Part shown: one piece after another, positions 49,266 to 58,544 of the stretch | Layout: the number at the start of each line of letters is the position of its first letter | Position numbering within the stretch: position 1 is the stretch's first letter | NCBI RefSeq assembly: GCF_013035315.1 | Contig: NZ_WQHP01000001.1 | Location: 310,001-374,000, forward strand | Origin: Ruegeria arenilitoris | Lineage (GTDB): Bacteria; Pseudomonadota; Alphaproteobacteria; Rhodobacterales; Rhodobacteraceae | Reading direction: 5' to 3' | Length of the DNA: 64,000 nucleotides | Translations under genes and position numbers: made by a program | Notes under the pieces: model-generated | What the model was told of the DNA's origin: nothing | Databases searched by the model: none | The model's input: the letters and a program-made list of their open reading frames with translations, nothing else

Positions 49266-50600
49266 TTACAGATAATCCGAGCGTTGAAGCCCGTATTTCG
49301 CCATCTTCTCGTTCAACGTCCGGCGCGGCAGGCACAACTCATCCATGACAGATGCGATCGAGCCCTTGTGGCGACGCATCGTGTTGTCGATCAGCATCCG
49401 CTCGAACGCTTCCACGTATTCCTTGAGCGGCTTGCCTTCGGTCGTCATCACCGGCTGCATTTCCTCGTGATCGGACATCAATAGCGACGCAATCGTGCCC
49501 GAGCCTCGTCTGGATTGCAGAACCGCGCGTTCCGCGATGTTGATCAACTGACGAACGTTCCCCGGCCAGGGGGCTTGCAACAACTGAGCGGCCTCCTGAG
49601 CACTCACCTGCGGCGCTTCGCAGCCGTATTCTTCCGAGAACTGTTCGCTCAGCCGGGTAAACAGTGTCAGGATATCCTCTCCGCGCTGACGCAAGGGCGG
49701 CATGGTAATCCGAAGCGCTGCAAGGCGATAGAACAGGTCAGGTCGCAGAACGTCTTCGCTGGTCTTCCCCGCTTCCTGAAGGTTTGAGATTGCGATGATG
49801 CGCGTCTCGGCCGGGGTTCCCTGATCGTTCATTACGCTCAACAGGCGCGCCTGAAGCGTATCGCTCAGGGCCTCGACATCCTCCAGCACAAGGGTGCCAC
49901 CACGCGCTTCTTCGATGGCGGGCAGTTGAGCGTCTTCAGGCATCATCGGGCCAAACAGCCGCTTGGACAGAGCCTCTTCTTCCAGTGCAGCGCAGGACAC
50001 CAGAACGAATTTCTTACCCGCCCGGCTGCCTACAGCGTGCAGCGCGTGCGCGACCAGCGTCTTGCCCGTGCCCGTTTCGCCATCGATCAGCACATGACCG
50101 TCGGCCTGCCCCAGGTCGAGAATATCTTCGCGTAGACGCTCCATCACCGGGCTGGCGCCGATCAGCTTGTTCATGATCTGCGTACCACCGGACAACTCGC
50201 GCCGCAGCGCACGGTTGTCCAGTGTCAACCGGCGCGCGTTGCTGGCACGTTTGGCCAGTTCTGACATGCGGTCCGGGTTGAACGGTTTTTCCAGAAAATC
50301 AAACGCACCAACGCGCATGGCTTCAACCGCCATGGGTACGTCGCCATGGCCAGTGATCATGATGACCGGAAGAGTGCTGTCCGCCCCCATCAGCTTTTTC
50401 AGCAACTGGATGCCGTCCATTCCCGGCATCTTGATGTCCGAGATCACGATGCCAGGATACTCCGGCCCCAACACCTTGAGCGCATCCTCGGCGCTGGCAA
50501 AGGTCTCCGTGTCATATCCTGACAGTGCCAGCCACTGGCTGATCGACTGGCGCATGTCCTGTTCGTCATCCACAATGGCGATCTTCATGGCCTGTGCCAT
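49266..50600 (-). CDS. dctD: DctD-type response regulator lacking the GAFTGA loop
   Basis: 444 residues from the ATG at 50600, six bases after GAGGA. Receiver domain with D55 (IVISDIKMPGMDG), AAA+ domain with Walker A GETGTGKT at 174-181 and B-like GGTLVLEDVEAL at 234-244, then a Fis-type HTH (GSIASVMDELCLPRRTLNEKMAKYGL). The loop that contacts sigma-54 (GAFTGA) is missing: the text runs LFGPMMPEDAQLPAIEEARGGTL, shorter than in true activators. It probably works without sigma-54, like NtrC of Rhodobacter capsulatus. Coupled with the kinase gene 12 bp upstream. Assignment to C4-dicarboxylates follows from family only. Confidence 0.85.
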   Translation of the reverse strand: MAQAMKIAIVDDEQDMRQSISQWLALSGYDTETFASAEDALKVLGPEYPGIVISDIKMPGMDGIQLLKKLMGADSTLPVIMITGHGDVPMAVEAMRVGAFDFLEKPFNPDRMSELAKRASNARRLTLDNRALRRELSGGTQIMNKLIGASPVMERLREDILDLGQADGHVLIDGETGTGKTLVAHALHAVGSRAGKKFVLVSCAALEEEALSKRLFGPMMPEDAQLPAIEEARGGTLVLEDVEALSDTLQARLLSVMNDQGTPAETRIIAISNLQEAGKTSEDVLRPDLFYRLAALRITMPPLRQRGEDILTLFTRLSEQFSEEYGCEAPQVSAQEAAQLLQAPWPGNVRQLINIAERAVLQSRRGSGTIASLLMSDHEEMQPVMTTEGKPLKEYVEAFERMLIDNTMRRHKGSIASVMDELCLPRRTLNEKMAKYGLQRSDYL

Positions 50601-50612
50601 AATCATTCCTCG

Positions 50613-52391
50613 TTATTCCGCGGCTTCAAGGCCGTCGCTTCCAAGTATCGGCAGCTGCATTTCAAACACCGCCCCGCCTTGCGGGCTGTTGCGGGCAGTC
50701 AGCCGTCCGCCATGGTCGTTCACGATCCCGGATGAGATGGCAAGCCCCAGACCAACCCCGTCACCGGGCTGTTTGGTAGTATAGAACGGTTCGAACAGGT
50801 TTTCGATGTTCTCGATTCCATAGCCATTATCGCGCACGGTCAGCACCGCCATATCACCTGCCGCCAGTATGATTTCGACATCCGGCTCGCTTACCGATTT
50901 GGTGGCGTCCAGCGCATTGCGCAAGAGGTTCACCATGACCTGCTCGATCCGCATCCGGTCTCCCATGACCAGCACCGGTTCGTCCGGCAAGATCTGGGTG
51001 ATCTTCACATGCCGCTGCCGCAGCTGCGGTTCCATCATGGACAAGGATGCAGCCAGCGCTTCGCTAAGATTTACAGGGGAAAACGCGTCCGCTCCCTTGC
51101 GTGCATAGGACTTGAGCTGCCGGGTAATTGCCCCCATCCTCTCAATCAGCCCATCGATCCGCCCAAAACTCGCCAGCGCCTCTTCCGAGCGGTTGCGCCG
51201 CAACAACAGGCGCGCTCCGGCGAGATAGGTTTTCATTGCAGCCAGAGGTTGATTGAGCTCGTGACTGACGGCAGCCGACATCTCGCCCAGAGCCGCCAAT
51301 TTCGAGCTCTGCGCCAGCGTCTGCTCGGCAACTTCCAGCGTCTTTTCAACCCGTTCCCGTTCAGCAATTTCCCGCTTTAGCCTTGTGTTCAATGCGCGAA
51401 GCTCTGCCGACTCGCGTTGGAACAAGGCCATGCGGAACGTGGCGCGGCGGCTAAGCGCGTAGAAGGTCAGCGCCAGGAGAATCGCAAAGCCCATGATCTC
51501 GAGCGCGATGACGCTGTTCACCTTCTCTCGAATCGACTGGTAGGTGGTGAATGAAGTCATTTTCCATCCCCGGAACGGGATGCGCGTCTCCATCCGCATC
51601 ACCGCTTCGCCCTGCAGGTACGCATCAGGCGGAAGCGCTGTCCAATCCGTCGTGGCGCGAATTGCACGCTGAATTGCCCCTTCCGGAGGCTGACGAAGCA
51701 TCGCGGCGTTTTCCTCAAGACCGCGCCATTGCGGTTCGGTGGTCAGAATAATGGCCCCAGTGCTGTCGGTCACCATCACCGCATCAGAGATACCGGCCCA
51801 AGCGCGTTCGAATTTCTGCAGGTCGACCTCGACCACGATGACGCCCAAAATCTCAGAGTTGGCTTCGATTCTACGTGAATAGACAAAGCTGTAGCCGCCG
51901 GATTCGGTCTGGATCACGGTAAAGATCGTCGAGTTCGAGCGGATCGCGTCGATGAAATAGGGCGAACTTCGATGCGCCTCGCCCAACCGCGCCCGGTCCG
52001 TTGCGGCAACGGAACGCCCGTCCCCGTCCAACAGCATCAGTGACGCTGCGCCGATCTCTTCGACGAACGAGATCAGACGCTGGGTAGACAGCGAGAAGTC
52101 ACTGGATTGCAGCGCAGAAATAAGGGTGGGATCGCGGGCCAGAAGCTGGGGAACGATGGCGTTTCTACGCAGTTCGCTCAGCAGGTTCCCGGAATACAGG
52201 GCCAGACGCACCTCGGCGCGGTTGCGCGTGGACTCGGTAAAACGGTCGGTCAGCAGCCGGTTGGTCACATAAACCGTTGTGACCGTTGCGAACAGCAAAA
52301 GAAAGACCGCCGCCCGCAGCCGCCAACCCAATGGCGCGCCGCGGAGTGGTTTTGTCAGAAAGGACCAGCCAGAGCGAACTTCAGAACTCAT
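50613..52391 (-). CDS. dctB: DctB-type sensor histidine kinase
   Basis: 592 residues. Transmembrane segment near 26-45, periplasmic sensor region (about 60-290) of the double-PAS (dCache/DctB) type, second helix 295-315, coiled coil, HisKA with H377 in MSAAVSHELNQPLAAMK, and an ATPase domain with NLLRNALDAT, DNGYGIE and GVGLGLAIS. Senses a periplasmic small acid and phosphorylates the adjacent DctD. No C4-dicarboxylate transporter genes are next to it in the window. Confidence 0.92.
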   Translation of the reverse strand: MSSEVRSGWSFLTKPLRGAPLGWRLRAAVFLLLFATVTTVYVTNRLLTDRFTESTRNRAEVRLALYSGNLLSELRRNAIVPQLLARDPTLISALQSSDFSLSTQRLISFVEEIGAASLMLLDGDGRSVAATDRARLGEAHRSSPYFIDAIRSNSTIFTVIQTESGGYSFVYSRRIEANSEILGVIVVEVDLQKFERAWAGISDAVMVTDSTGAIILTTEPQWRGLEENAAMLRQPPEGAIQRAIRATTDWTALPPDAYLQGEAVMRMETRIPFRGWKMTSFTTYQSIREKVNSVIALEIMGFAILLALTFYALSRRATFRMALFQRESAELRALNTRLKREIAERERVEKTLEVAEQTLAQSSKLAALGEMSAAVSHELNQPLAAMKTYLAGARLLLRRNRSEEALASFGRIDGLIERMGAITRQLKSYARKGADAFSPVNLSEALAASLSMMEPQLRQRHVKITQILPDEPVLVMGDRMRIEQVMVNLLRNALDATKSVSEPDVEIILAAGDMAVLTVRDNGYGIENIENLFEPFYTTKQPGDGVGLGLAISSGIVNDHGGRLTARNSPQGGAVFEMQLPILGSDGLEAAE

Positions 52392-52427
52392 CCCGGAAAG
52401 TTACGCGGGCTGAAGCTCAAGCTCAAG

Positions 52428-53096
52428 TCACGCCGGAGCAAGAACGCCAGGCAATGCGCGGAACAACGCCGCCCCATCGGTGCCACCGTGACCTTCGTCT
52501 GCCGCGCGTTCCGGGTGTGGCATCATCCCCAGCACCCTGCGGTTCTCGGACAGGATACCGGCGATGTCGCCAACCGAGCCGTTCGGATTCTCGGTATAGG
52601 TGAACGCAATGCGATCCTGGTCTTTCAGTTTTGCCAGCGTCGCATCATCTGCGAAATAGTTGCCGTCATGGTGCGCGATTGGGATACCGATCACATCGCC
52701 AGCGTTATAGCCTTCGGTAAAGGCGCTGTCGCTGGTTTCTACTTTCAGGCCGACCGTGCGGCAGATGTATTTCAGACCGGCATTGCGCAGCAGCGCACCG
52801 GGCAGGATGCCGGTTTCGGTCAGGATCTGAAACCCGTTGCAGACGCCAAAGGCGTAACCGCCGCGCTCCGTATGCTCGACGACAGCCTTGCAGATCGGCG
52901 ATTGCGCGGCGATAGCGCCACAGCGCAGGTAGTCGCCGTAGGAAAAACCGCCCGGCACACCGACGATGTCCACGCCTGCAGGCAATGCGGCATCCTTGTG
53001 CCAGACCATATCGACCTGAAAACCCGCCTGTTCAAAAGCGACGGCAAGATCACGGTCACAGTTGGACCCAGGGAATACGATGACAGCTGCGCGCAT
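52428..53096 (-). CDS. purQ: Phosphoribosylformylglycinamidine synthase, glutaminase subunit PurQ
   Basis: 222 residues. Class I glutamine amidotransferase with nucleophile C86 ([12 protein letters not shown]) and the H194/E196 pair (MMPHPERA). Forms the FGAM synthase complex with PurS and PurL. Start at 53096 follows the alcohol dehydrogenase stop by 11 bp. Normally next to purS, here interrupted. Confidence 0.97.
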   Translation of the reverse strand: MRAAVIVFPGSNCDRDLAVAFEQAGFQVDMVWHKDAALPAGVDIVGVPGGFSYGDYLRCGAIAAQSPICKAVVEHTERGGYAFGVCNGFQILTETGILPGALLRNAGLKYICRTVGLKVETSDSAFTEGYNAGDVIGIPIAHHDGNYFADDATLAKLKDQDRIAFTYTENPNGSVGDIAGILSENRRVLGMMPHPERAADEGHGGTDGAALFRALPGVLAPA

Positions 53097-53107
53097 GGCG
53101 GGCCCTC

Positions 53108-54151
53108 CTACGAGACAAAATCGGTGACCACGGCAACACCTGGCGGTGTTGGATGATCGAAAGCGGCAAGTTCATCACTTACCTGATTCAGAGATATTTT
53201 TCGCGTCACGAGTGGGCTCAGATCAACAGACCCGCCAGAAATCAGCGAAACAAGTGAAGGATATCGCCAGCTTGGCATACCCCGCGTTCCATAGACAGCC
53301 AACTGACCCGAGTACAGAACGTCCATCGGCAGGGACATCTCGGCGTGATCGCCGGTTGGCATTCCGATCTGCACCATACGGCCCAGTTTCCGCAAGGATT
53401 TAAGAGCACTTACGGTGGTGGTTTCAATCCCCAACGCTTCAATCGCGACATGCGCGCCGCCGCCCGTGATGTCCTTGACGGCCTGAGGCGCGTCACCTGT
53501 TGCAGAATTTACCACCGCGTCGGCGCCAAGGCTTTTGGCATAGGTCAGTTTGTTGTCGGCAATATCAACCACGACGACGCGCGCGCCCAGTGCCTTGCCG
53601 AGCAACAACGCGGAAACCCCAACGCCACCTCCGCCGAACACGGCCAGCCATTCTCCGCCCTGCAACTGCGCACGCCCGACCAACGCCTGCCACGCTGTTG
53701 TGACGCGGCACCCGAGCGCCGCAGCAATTTCCGGAGCAAGCGTATCGGGAAGCGCGGTCAGATTGGCATCTGCATGTGCAACAGCGATGTATTCGGCAAA
53801 GGCCCCGTCACAGGTAAATCCGGGCACAACCTGATCGGCGCAGATGGTCTGATGACCTTGCGCGCAATCCGGGCAGTGACCGCAGGCCAGAATAAAGGGC
53901 GCGATCACCCTGTCCCCGACCTTCCAACGGCTGACACGCGGGCCGACTGCAACAACCTCGCCGCAGTATTCATGCCCAGGGGTCATGGGAAGAACGACAT
54001 CGGGGTCCGAGCCTGACCATGCATGCCAATCCGAACGGCAAACGCCGCAGGCCAGCACACGGACGACGACGCCGTCTTCTGCTGGTTCCGGGGCAGCAAC
54101 GGTCGTCAGCTCCAGGGGCTGACGATAGGTGATCAGACGCGCAGCCCGCAT
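53108..54151 (-). CDS. Zinc-dependent alcohol dehydrogenase (MDR family)
   Basis: 347 residues from the ATG at 54151, four bases after the purS stop; the longer frame to 54334 would run through purS. Catalytic zinc site [11 protein letters not shown] and [12 protein letters not shown], four-cysteine structural zinc site ([15 protein letters not shown]), NAD-binding [22 protein letters not shown]. Class of zinc alcohol/polyol dehydrogenases; substrate unknown. Its insertion between purS and purQ is unusual. Confidence 0.9.
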   Translation of the reverse strand: MRAARLITYRQPLELTTVAAPEPAEDGVVVRVLACGVCRSDWHAWSGSDPDVVLPMTPGHEYCGEVVAVGPRVSRWKVGDRVIAPFILACGHCPDCAQGHQTICADQVVPGFTCDGAFAEYIAVAHADANLTALPDTLAPEIAAALGCRVTTAWQALVGRAQLQGGEWLAVFGGGGVGVSALLLGKALGARVVVVDIADNKLTYAKSLGADAVVNSATGDAPQAVKDITGGGAHVAIEALGIETTTVSALKSLRKLGRMVQIGMPTGDHAEMSLPMDVLYSGQLAVYGTRGMPSWRYPSLVSLISGGSVDLSPLVTRKISLNQVSDELAAFDHPTPPGVAVVTDFVS

Positions 54152-54155
54152 CGGC

Positions 54156-54386
54156 TCAGACCAGTTCGATCTCGTAACGCTCGATGACGGTGTTGGCCAA
54201 CAGCTTTTCGCACATCTCGGTGATGTCCGCCTCGGTCGCGCCGTCTGCCAGTTCAAGGTCGATGACTTTGCCCTGACGCACGCCTTCGACCTGATCAAAG
54301 CCCATTGCACCCAATGCGTGACGCACCGCCTCACCCTGCGGGTCCAGAACCCCGTTCTTGAGCATCACATGCACACGTGCTTTCAT
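54156..54386 (-). CDS. purS: Phosphoribosylformylglycinamidine synthase subunit PurS
   Basis: 76 residues, the usual size. KARVHVMLKNGVLDPQGEAVRHALGAMGFDQVEGVRQGKVIDLEL is the PurS signature. Dimerises to bridge PurQ and PurL. Upstream come a marC gene and purC; downstream the dehydrogenase, then purQ. Confidence 0.96.
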   Translation of the reverse strand: MKARVHVMLKNGVLDPQGEAVRHALGAMGFDQVEGVRQGKVIDLELADGATEADITEMCEKLLANTVIERYEIELV

Positions 54387-54502
54387 TCTCGCATCTCCAG
54401 CTGAGGGCCTAAGTTCGGACCCGTTCCGTTGCGCGGGGGATAACCTGCCGATGGGCGCTCGACAACCCTTGTCAGCACGCAGTTTGCCGCAGTCCGGTCA
54501 GA

Positions 54503-55165
54503 TCAGCCGCCCCCTGTGAGCCCCGGATAATGCTTATCGATTGCGTCAAACGTGCCGGTCAGAACCATTTCCACGGCAACGGCGACAAGAATGATGGCCA
54601 TAACCCGCGTGATTACGTTGATCATGGTTGGTCCAAAGAACTTGGAAATCGGGTCCGCAAACAACAATCCGACCCCAACAATGGCGCAGGCGATCAAGAC
54701 AGCCGAGCCCAGTGTCACGATCTCGGCCCCATCTGAAAGGGTATGAGCAAAGACAATCGTAGTCGCAATCGTACCCGGCCCAATCGTCAGTGGAATGGCC
54801 AGAGGCACGACGGCAATGTTGCTTTTCTTCTTGTGTCCCTCTTCGGCTGCCTTCTGATCCCCTTGCGGCGGGTCTGAGGCGTTCAGCATGGACATCCCTA
54901 CCCCCAGAATGATCAAGCCACCCGCGATCCGAAAGGACGGTATGTCGATGCCAAAGATCGCCAGGATTTCTTCACCGACCACCACTGAGATCAAGGCGAC
55001 CGTCACAACGGTTCCGGTCACGACCAGCGCCACGCGTTTGCGCTCGGCCGGTGAATAGCCTTCGGTCATGCTCAGAAAGATCGGGATCCCGTATAGCGGG
55101 TTGAAAATCGCCAGCAGAGCCGCGAGGAATTTCAGAAAGACTGCCTGGTCGAACAATTCAGCCAT
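54503..55165 (-). CDS. MarC family integral membrane protein (second copy)
   Basis: 220 residues from the ATG at 55165. Six membrane spans and the MarC halves AIFNPLYGIPIFLSMTEGYS and VVPLAIPLTIGPGTIATTIVF. A hydrophilic centre (ASDPPQGDQKAAEEGHKKKSN) separates them. Distinct from the MarC protein at 9658 but the same family; role unknown. It lies between purC and purS. Confidence 0.88.
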   Translation of the reverse strand: MAELFDQAVFLKFLAALLAIFNPLYGIPIFLSMTEGYSPAERKRVALVVTGTVVTVALISVVVGEEILAIFGIDIPSFRIAGGLIILGVGMSMLNASDPPQGDQKAAEEGHKKKSNIAVVPLAIPLTIGPGTIATTIVFAHTLSDGAEIVTLGSAVLIACAIVGVGLLFADPISKFFGPTMINVITRVMAIILVAVAVEMVLTGTFDAIDKHYPGLTGGG

Positions 55166-55239
55166 TGATGTGGTCACCGTCCAATAGTTCCACCCGACAA
55201 TGAGAGACAATTGAACTCACTGTCAATTTTGCCGCGCAA

Positions 55240-55276
55240 AGAAAAAGCGCCGCGGGTTTTTTCGCGACGCTTTTGC
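55240..55276 (-). terminator. Intrinsic terminator after purC
   Basis: Minus-strand stem AAGCGTCGCG.../...CGCGGCGCTT with A-rich loop, then TTTTTC. Separates purC from the marC gene, so purS and purQ may need a separate promoter. Confidence 0.7.
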
Positions 55277-55299
55277 TTGTTTGGTGACCGGTACAGCGA

Positions 55300-56055
55300 T
55301 CAGTTAATCAAAGTCGGTTTATTCACGTTGCTCTGCGGCAGAACACCAAGACGGCGCGCGACCTCGGAATATGCGTCCGTCAGGTTGCCAAGGTCGCGGC
55401 GGAACACATCCTTGTCCAACTTCTGGCCGGTTTCGATGTCCCATAGGCGGCAGCTGTCGGGGCTGATTTCATCCGCCACAATCAGGCGCTGGAAATCCCC
55501 GTCATACACGCGGCCGATCTCAATCTTGAAATCGACGAGACGAATACCGACCGCCAGCATCACACCGCTCATGAAATCGTTGACGCGCAGTGCAAGGCTC
55601 AGGATGTCGTCCATGTCCTGCTGACCGGCCCAGCCAAACGCGGCGATGTGTTCCTCGGTGACCAGCGGGTCACCCAAGGCGTCGTCTTTGTAGCAATATT
55701 CCACGATCGGACGCGGCAGCTGAGTGCCTTCGGCAATGCCCAGACGTTTTGAGATCGAACCAGCCGCATAGTTGCGGACGATGACCTCAAGCGGGATGAT
55801 CTCGCAGTTACGCACCAGCTGTTCGCGCATGTTCAGACGACGAATAAAGTGCGTAGGCACGCCAATCTGGTTAAGGCCGGTCATGAAGAACTCGCTCAGG
55901 CGGTTGTTCAGCACGCCCTTACCGTCGATGACATCCTTCTTTTCCGCATTGAATGCGGTAGCATCATCCTTGAAATACTGCACGATCGTGCCCGGTTCGG
56001 GGCCTTCATACAGAATCTTCGCTTTGCCTTCGTAGATCTTTTTGCGACGCGCCAT
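55300..56055 (-). CDS. purC: Phosphoribosylaminoimidazole-succinocarboxamide synthase
   Basis: 251 residues from the ATG at 56055 with AAAGGTGG upstream; the 42-codon extension is unlikely. Step 8 of purine synthesis. Family motifs: [42 protein letters not shown], and [33 protein letters not shown]. Upstream of the marC-purS-dehydrogenase-purQ string. Confidence 0.97.
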   Translation of the reverse strand: MARRKKIYEGKAKILYEGPEPGTIVQYFKDDATAFNAEKKDVIDGKGVLNNRLSEFFMTGLNQIGVPTHFIRRLNMREQLVRNCEIIPLEVIVRNYAAGSISKRLGIAEGTQLPRPIVEYCYKDDALGDPLVTEEHIAAFGWAGQQDMDDILSLALRVNDFMSGVMLAVGIRLVDFKIEIGRVYDGDFQRLIVADEISPDSCRLWDIETGQKLDKDVFRRDLGNLTDAYSEVARRLGVLPQSNVNKPTLIN

Positions 56056-56242
56056 GTGCCACCTTTCCGGTCCGGTGCGAGGGAATGAGTCCCTTCGCGT
56101 TGGCGCCCTCATAGTCCAAGCCCCCCTTTCCCGCAAGTTCAGCACGCCGAGAGGCTTTGACGCAGCGCAAATCCCTTGCACAGGCGCTCAGCTATGGTCA
56201 TATCATCAGGAAACAGAATGTAATCCATGAGGTCCCCAACCA

Positions 56243-56560
56243 ATGACCACTTTTGACGAACGCGAAAACGCTTTTGAGGCCAAATTCGCCCATGATGAAG
56301 AAATGCAGTTCAAGGCTCAGGCGCGCTGCAACAAGATGCTGGGCCTGTGGGCGGCAGAAAAGCTGGGCAAGACCGGCGACGAAGCGGAAGCGTATGCCAA
56401 AACCGTGGTGATCGCCGATTTCGAAGAGGCCGGCCACGAAGATGTGGTTCGCAAGGTATCGGGCGATCTGGGCTCGCTGTCTTCGGATGACGAGATCCGC
56501 GCCAAAATGGCCGAGCTTCTGCCCGAGGCCAAAGCTCAGGTCATGAGCGAAACCGAGTAA
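56243..56560 (+). CDS. DUF1476 protein: F1-ATPase inhibitor zeta-like
   Basis: 105 residues, all helical. FDERENAFEAKFAHDEEMQFKAQARCNKMLGLWAAEKLG at residues 4-45 matches the DUF1476 family, whose Paracoccus member (zeta) inhibits the F1 rotary ATPase through its N-terminus. Expected to stop wasteful ATP hydrolysis. No ATP-synthase genes are nearby. Weak terminator follows. Confidence 0.88.
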   Translation: MTTFDERENAFEAKFAHDEEMQFKAQARCNKMLGLWAAEKLGKTGDEAEAYAKTVVIADFEEAGHEDVVRKVSGDLGSLSSDDEIRAKMAELLPEAKAQVMSETE

Positions 56561-56570
56561 CCAAAAATCC

Positions 56571-56593
56571 AACTCATGATCTTCATGAGTTTT
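56571..56593 (+). terminator. Terminator candidate after the DUF1476 gene
   Basis: Stem AACTCATGA (56571-56579)/TCATGAGTT (56583-56591) with a three-base loop, only TTT after it. Confidence 0.45.
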
Positions 56594-56609
56594 ATGAATT
56601 TGATTTGAT

Positions 56610-56677
56610 GCCCCGGTCATGAGACACGGGGCGTCTCTATTTCTAACGGCCAAAAACGGCCCTTTGGGAATGCCCCC
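56610..56677 (+). promoter_or_regulatory. Structured leader of the homocysteine methyltransferase gene
   Basis: GCCCCG (56610-56615)/CGGGGC (56627-56632) closes an 11-base loop; a second GGCC/GGCC hairpin follows near 56647-56660 before the GGGA ribosome binding site. No known SAM, SAH or folate riboswitch core could be matched. Confidence 0.35.
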
Positions 56678-57694
56678 ATGACTAACGCGCTCAATAAACT
56701 TCTGGAAACAAAAGACGCTTTGCTGGCCGATGGGGCCACGGGCACGAACTTGTTCAACATGGGTCTGCAATCGGGTGACGCGCCCGAGCTGTGGAATGTC
56801 GAGGCTCCGGACAAGATCCGGGCCCTGTATCAAGGGTCGGTTGACGCAGGCAGTGACCTGTTCCTGACCAATACGTTCGGGGGCACCTCGGCGCGTCTGA
56901 AGCTGCATGATGCGCAAAACCGCGTTGGCGAGTTGAACCGGATCGGCGCTGAACTTGGCCGCGAGGTGGCCGATAAGGCCGGTCGCACCGTTGTTGTCGC
57001 CGGATCAGTTGGCCCGACCGGTGAGATTATGGAGCCTGTCGGCAGCCTGTCCCACGAAGGCGCGGTCGAGATGTTCCACGAACAAGCCGAAGCCCTTAAG
57101 GCCGGCGGTGTTGATGTTCTGTGGGTCGAAACCATCAGCGCACCCGAAGAGTTCAAAGCCGCTGCCGAAGCGTTTGCCCTGGCCGATATGCCGTGGTGCG
57201 GCACCATGAGCTTTGACACCGCAGGGCGCACCATGATGGGTGTAACCTCGGCTGATCTGGCGCAACTGGTGGAAACCCTTCCAAACCCACCGATTGCCTT
57301 TGGGGCCAACTGCGGCACTGGTGCATCGGACATTCTGCGCACGGTATTGGGCTTCGCGGCACAAGGAACGGAACGCCCTGTGATCTCCAAAGGCAACGCA
57401 GGCATTCCCAAATACGTTGACGGTCACATCCACTACGACGGCACGCCCGAGTTGATGGGGCAATATGCGGCCATGGCACGGGACGCGGGCGCTACGATCA
57501 TCGGCGGATGCTGCGGCACCATGCCCGATCACCTGCGCAAGATGCGTGAGGCGTTGGACACAACCAACCGCGGAACGCGCCCAACTCTGGATCAGATTAC
57601 GGACGCGTTGGGACCATTCTCGTCGGCTTCTGACGGCACCGAAGAGGGCGCGGCAGTGCCTGAGCGGCGCACGCGCCGCCGCCGTCGGGCTTAA
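56678..57694 (+). CDS. bmt: Betaine-homocysteine S-methyltransferase family protein
   Basis: 338 residues. Homocysteine-binding methyltransferase barrel: LLADGATGTNLFNMGL at the start, and three zinc cysteines C212 (GANCGTGASD) and C278/C279 (IIGGCCGTMPDHL). In Rhodobacterales this type (Bmt) uses glycine betaine as methyl donor, making methionine and dimethylglycine. C-terminus ends in a short Arg tract (RRTRRRRRA). Relevant to osmolyte use alongside DMSP. Single gene. Confidence 0.9.
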   Translation: MTNALNKLLETKDALLADGATGTNLFNMGLQSGDAPELWNVEAPDKIRALYQGSVDAGSDLFLTNTFGGTSARLKLHDAQNRVGELNRIGAELGREVADKAGRTVVVAGSVGPTGEIMEPVGSLSHEGAVEMFHEQAEALKAGGVDVLWVETISAPEEFKAAAEAFALADMPWCGTMSFDTAGRTMMGVTSADLAQLVETLPNPPIAFGANCGTGASDILRTVLGFAAQGTERPVISKGNAGIPKYVDGHIHYDGTPELMGQYAAMARDAGATIIGGCCGTMPDHLRKMREALDTTNRGTRPTLDQITDALGPFSSASDGTEEGAAVPERRTRRRRRA

Positions 57695-57699
57695 TTCGG

Positions 57700-58476
57700 T
57701 TAGCGCCCCTCAAAATTCGGGGGGCGTTTTTCCATGAAGGCCACCACCCCTTCAGCAAAATCACGAGAGCGTCCGCATTCGCCCTGCAGATGGGCCTCGA
57801 CCTCCAGTTGCTGTGGCAGCGTGTTGTCGTAGGTGCCGCGGATCGCCTTCTTGATTGCTCCAAACGCGGCCGTCGGACCATTGGCTAGATACGCTGCGCG
57901 TTTGCGCCAATGGGCGTCAAACTCGGCATCGGGAATAGCTTCCCAGATCATTCCCCACTCATCCGCCTGCCGGGCGCTGATCTTGTCGGCAAAAAGGGCG
58001 GCCCCCATCGCCTTGGCAAAGCCCATCTGACGCGGCAGGAACCAGGTCCCGCCCGCATCAGGCATCAGACCTATGCGTGAAAATGCCTGCAGGAAATACG
58101 CGCTTTCGGCCGCAATCACGACGTCTGCGCTTAGCGCTATGTTTGCCCCTGCCCCCGCCGCAGGTCCATTGACGGCAGCGATGGTCGGAACCGGACAGTT
58201 ATAAATGGATTCCAGCATTGGATCGTATTCGTCGCGCAGGGTCCGTTCGATATCGAGCTTTCCGGTCGTCGAGGAGTCGCCCAAATCCTGACCCGAACAA
58301 AACGCCTGTCCGGCACCCGTCAGCACGATGGCCCGAGTATGGCGAGCAGCATGGGTCATCGCATGGGTGACCTCGGCCCGCATCTGAGCCGTCAACGCAT
58401 TCATCTTGTCAGGTCGGTTCAGGGTCACCACTGCCAAATTGTCAGTGATTTCAAACCGTATCGCCTCATAATCCAT
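57700..58476 (-). CDS. Enoyl-CoA hydratase/isomerase family protein (PaaG-like)
   Basis: 258 residues from the ATG at 58476 with AGAGGACG upstream; five extra residues are possible. Crotonase fold with TGAGQAFCSGQDLGD, VNGPAAGAGANIALSADVVIAAESA and SRIGLMPDAGGTWFLPRQMG, which is closest to PaaG of phenylacetate degradation. No other paa genes are seen. Convergent with bmt; next downstream of ccmH on the same strand but separate by 68 bp. Confidence 0.88.
   Translation of the reverse strand: MDYEAIRFEITDNLAVVTLNRPDKMNALTAQMRAEVTHAMTHAARHTRAIVLTGAGQAFCSGQDLGDSSTTGKLDIERTLRDEYDPMLESIYNCPVPTIAAVNGPAAGAGANIALSADVVIAAESAYFLQAFSRIGLMPDAGGTWFLPRQMGFAKAMGAALFADKISARQADEWGMIWEAIPDAEFDAHWRKRAAYLANGPTAAFGAIKKAIRGTYDNTLPQQLEVEAHLQGECGRSRDFAEGVVAFMEKRPPNFEGR
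57703..57731 (+). terminator. Terminator after bmt
   Basis: Stem CGCCCC (57704-57709)/GGGGCG (57721-57726) followed by five Ts. It overlaps the 3' end of the convergent enoyl-CoA hydratase gene. Confidence 0.7.
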
Positions 58477-58544
58477 GTCGTCCTCTCCCATGCTACGGCA
58501 GAAGACTGACTCAATTAGAGAGCAAGGGAAAGAAGCACAGTAGG

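Noticed and set aside
56561..56677. SAM or SAH riboswitch before bmt
   Set aside because: Hairpins exist but no conserved riboswitch core sequence could be matched by eye; kept only as a lead.
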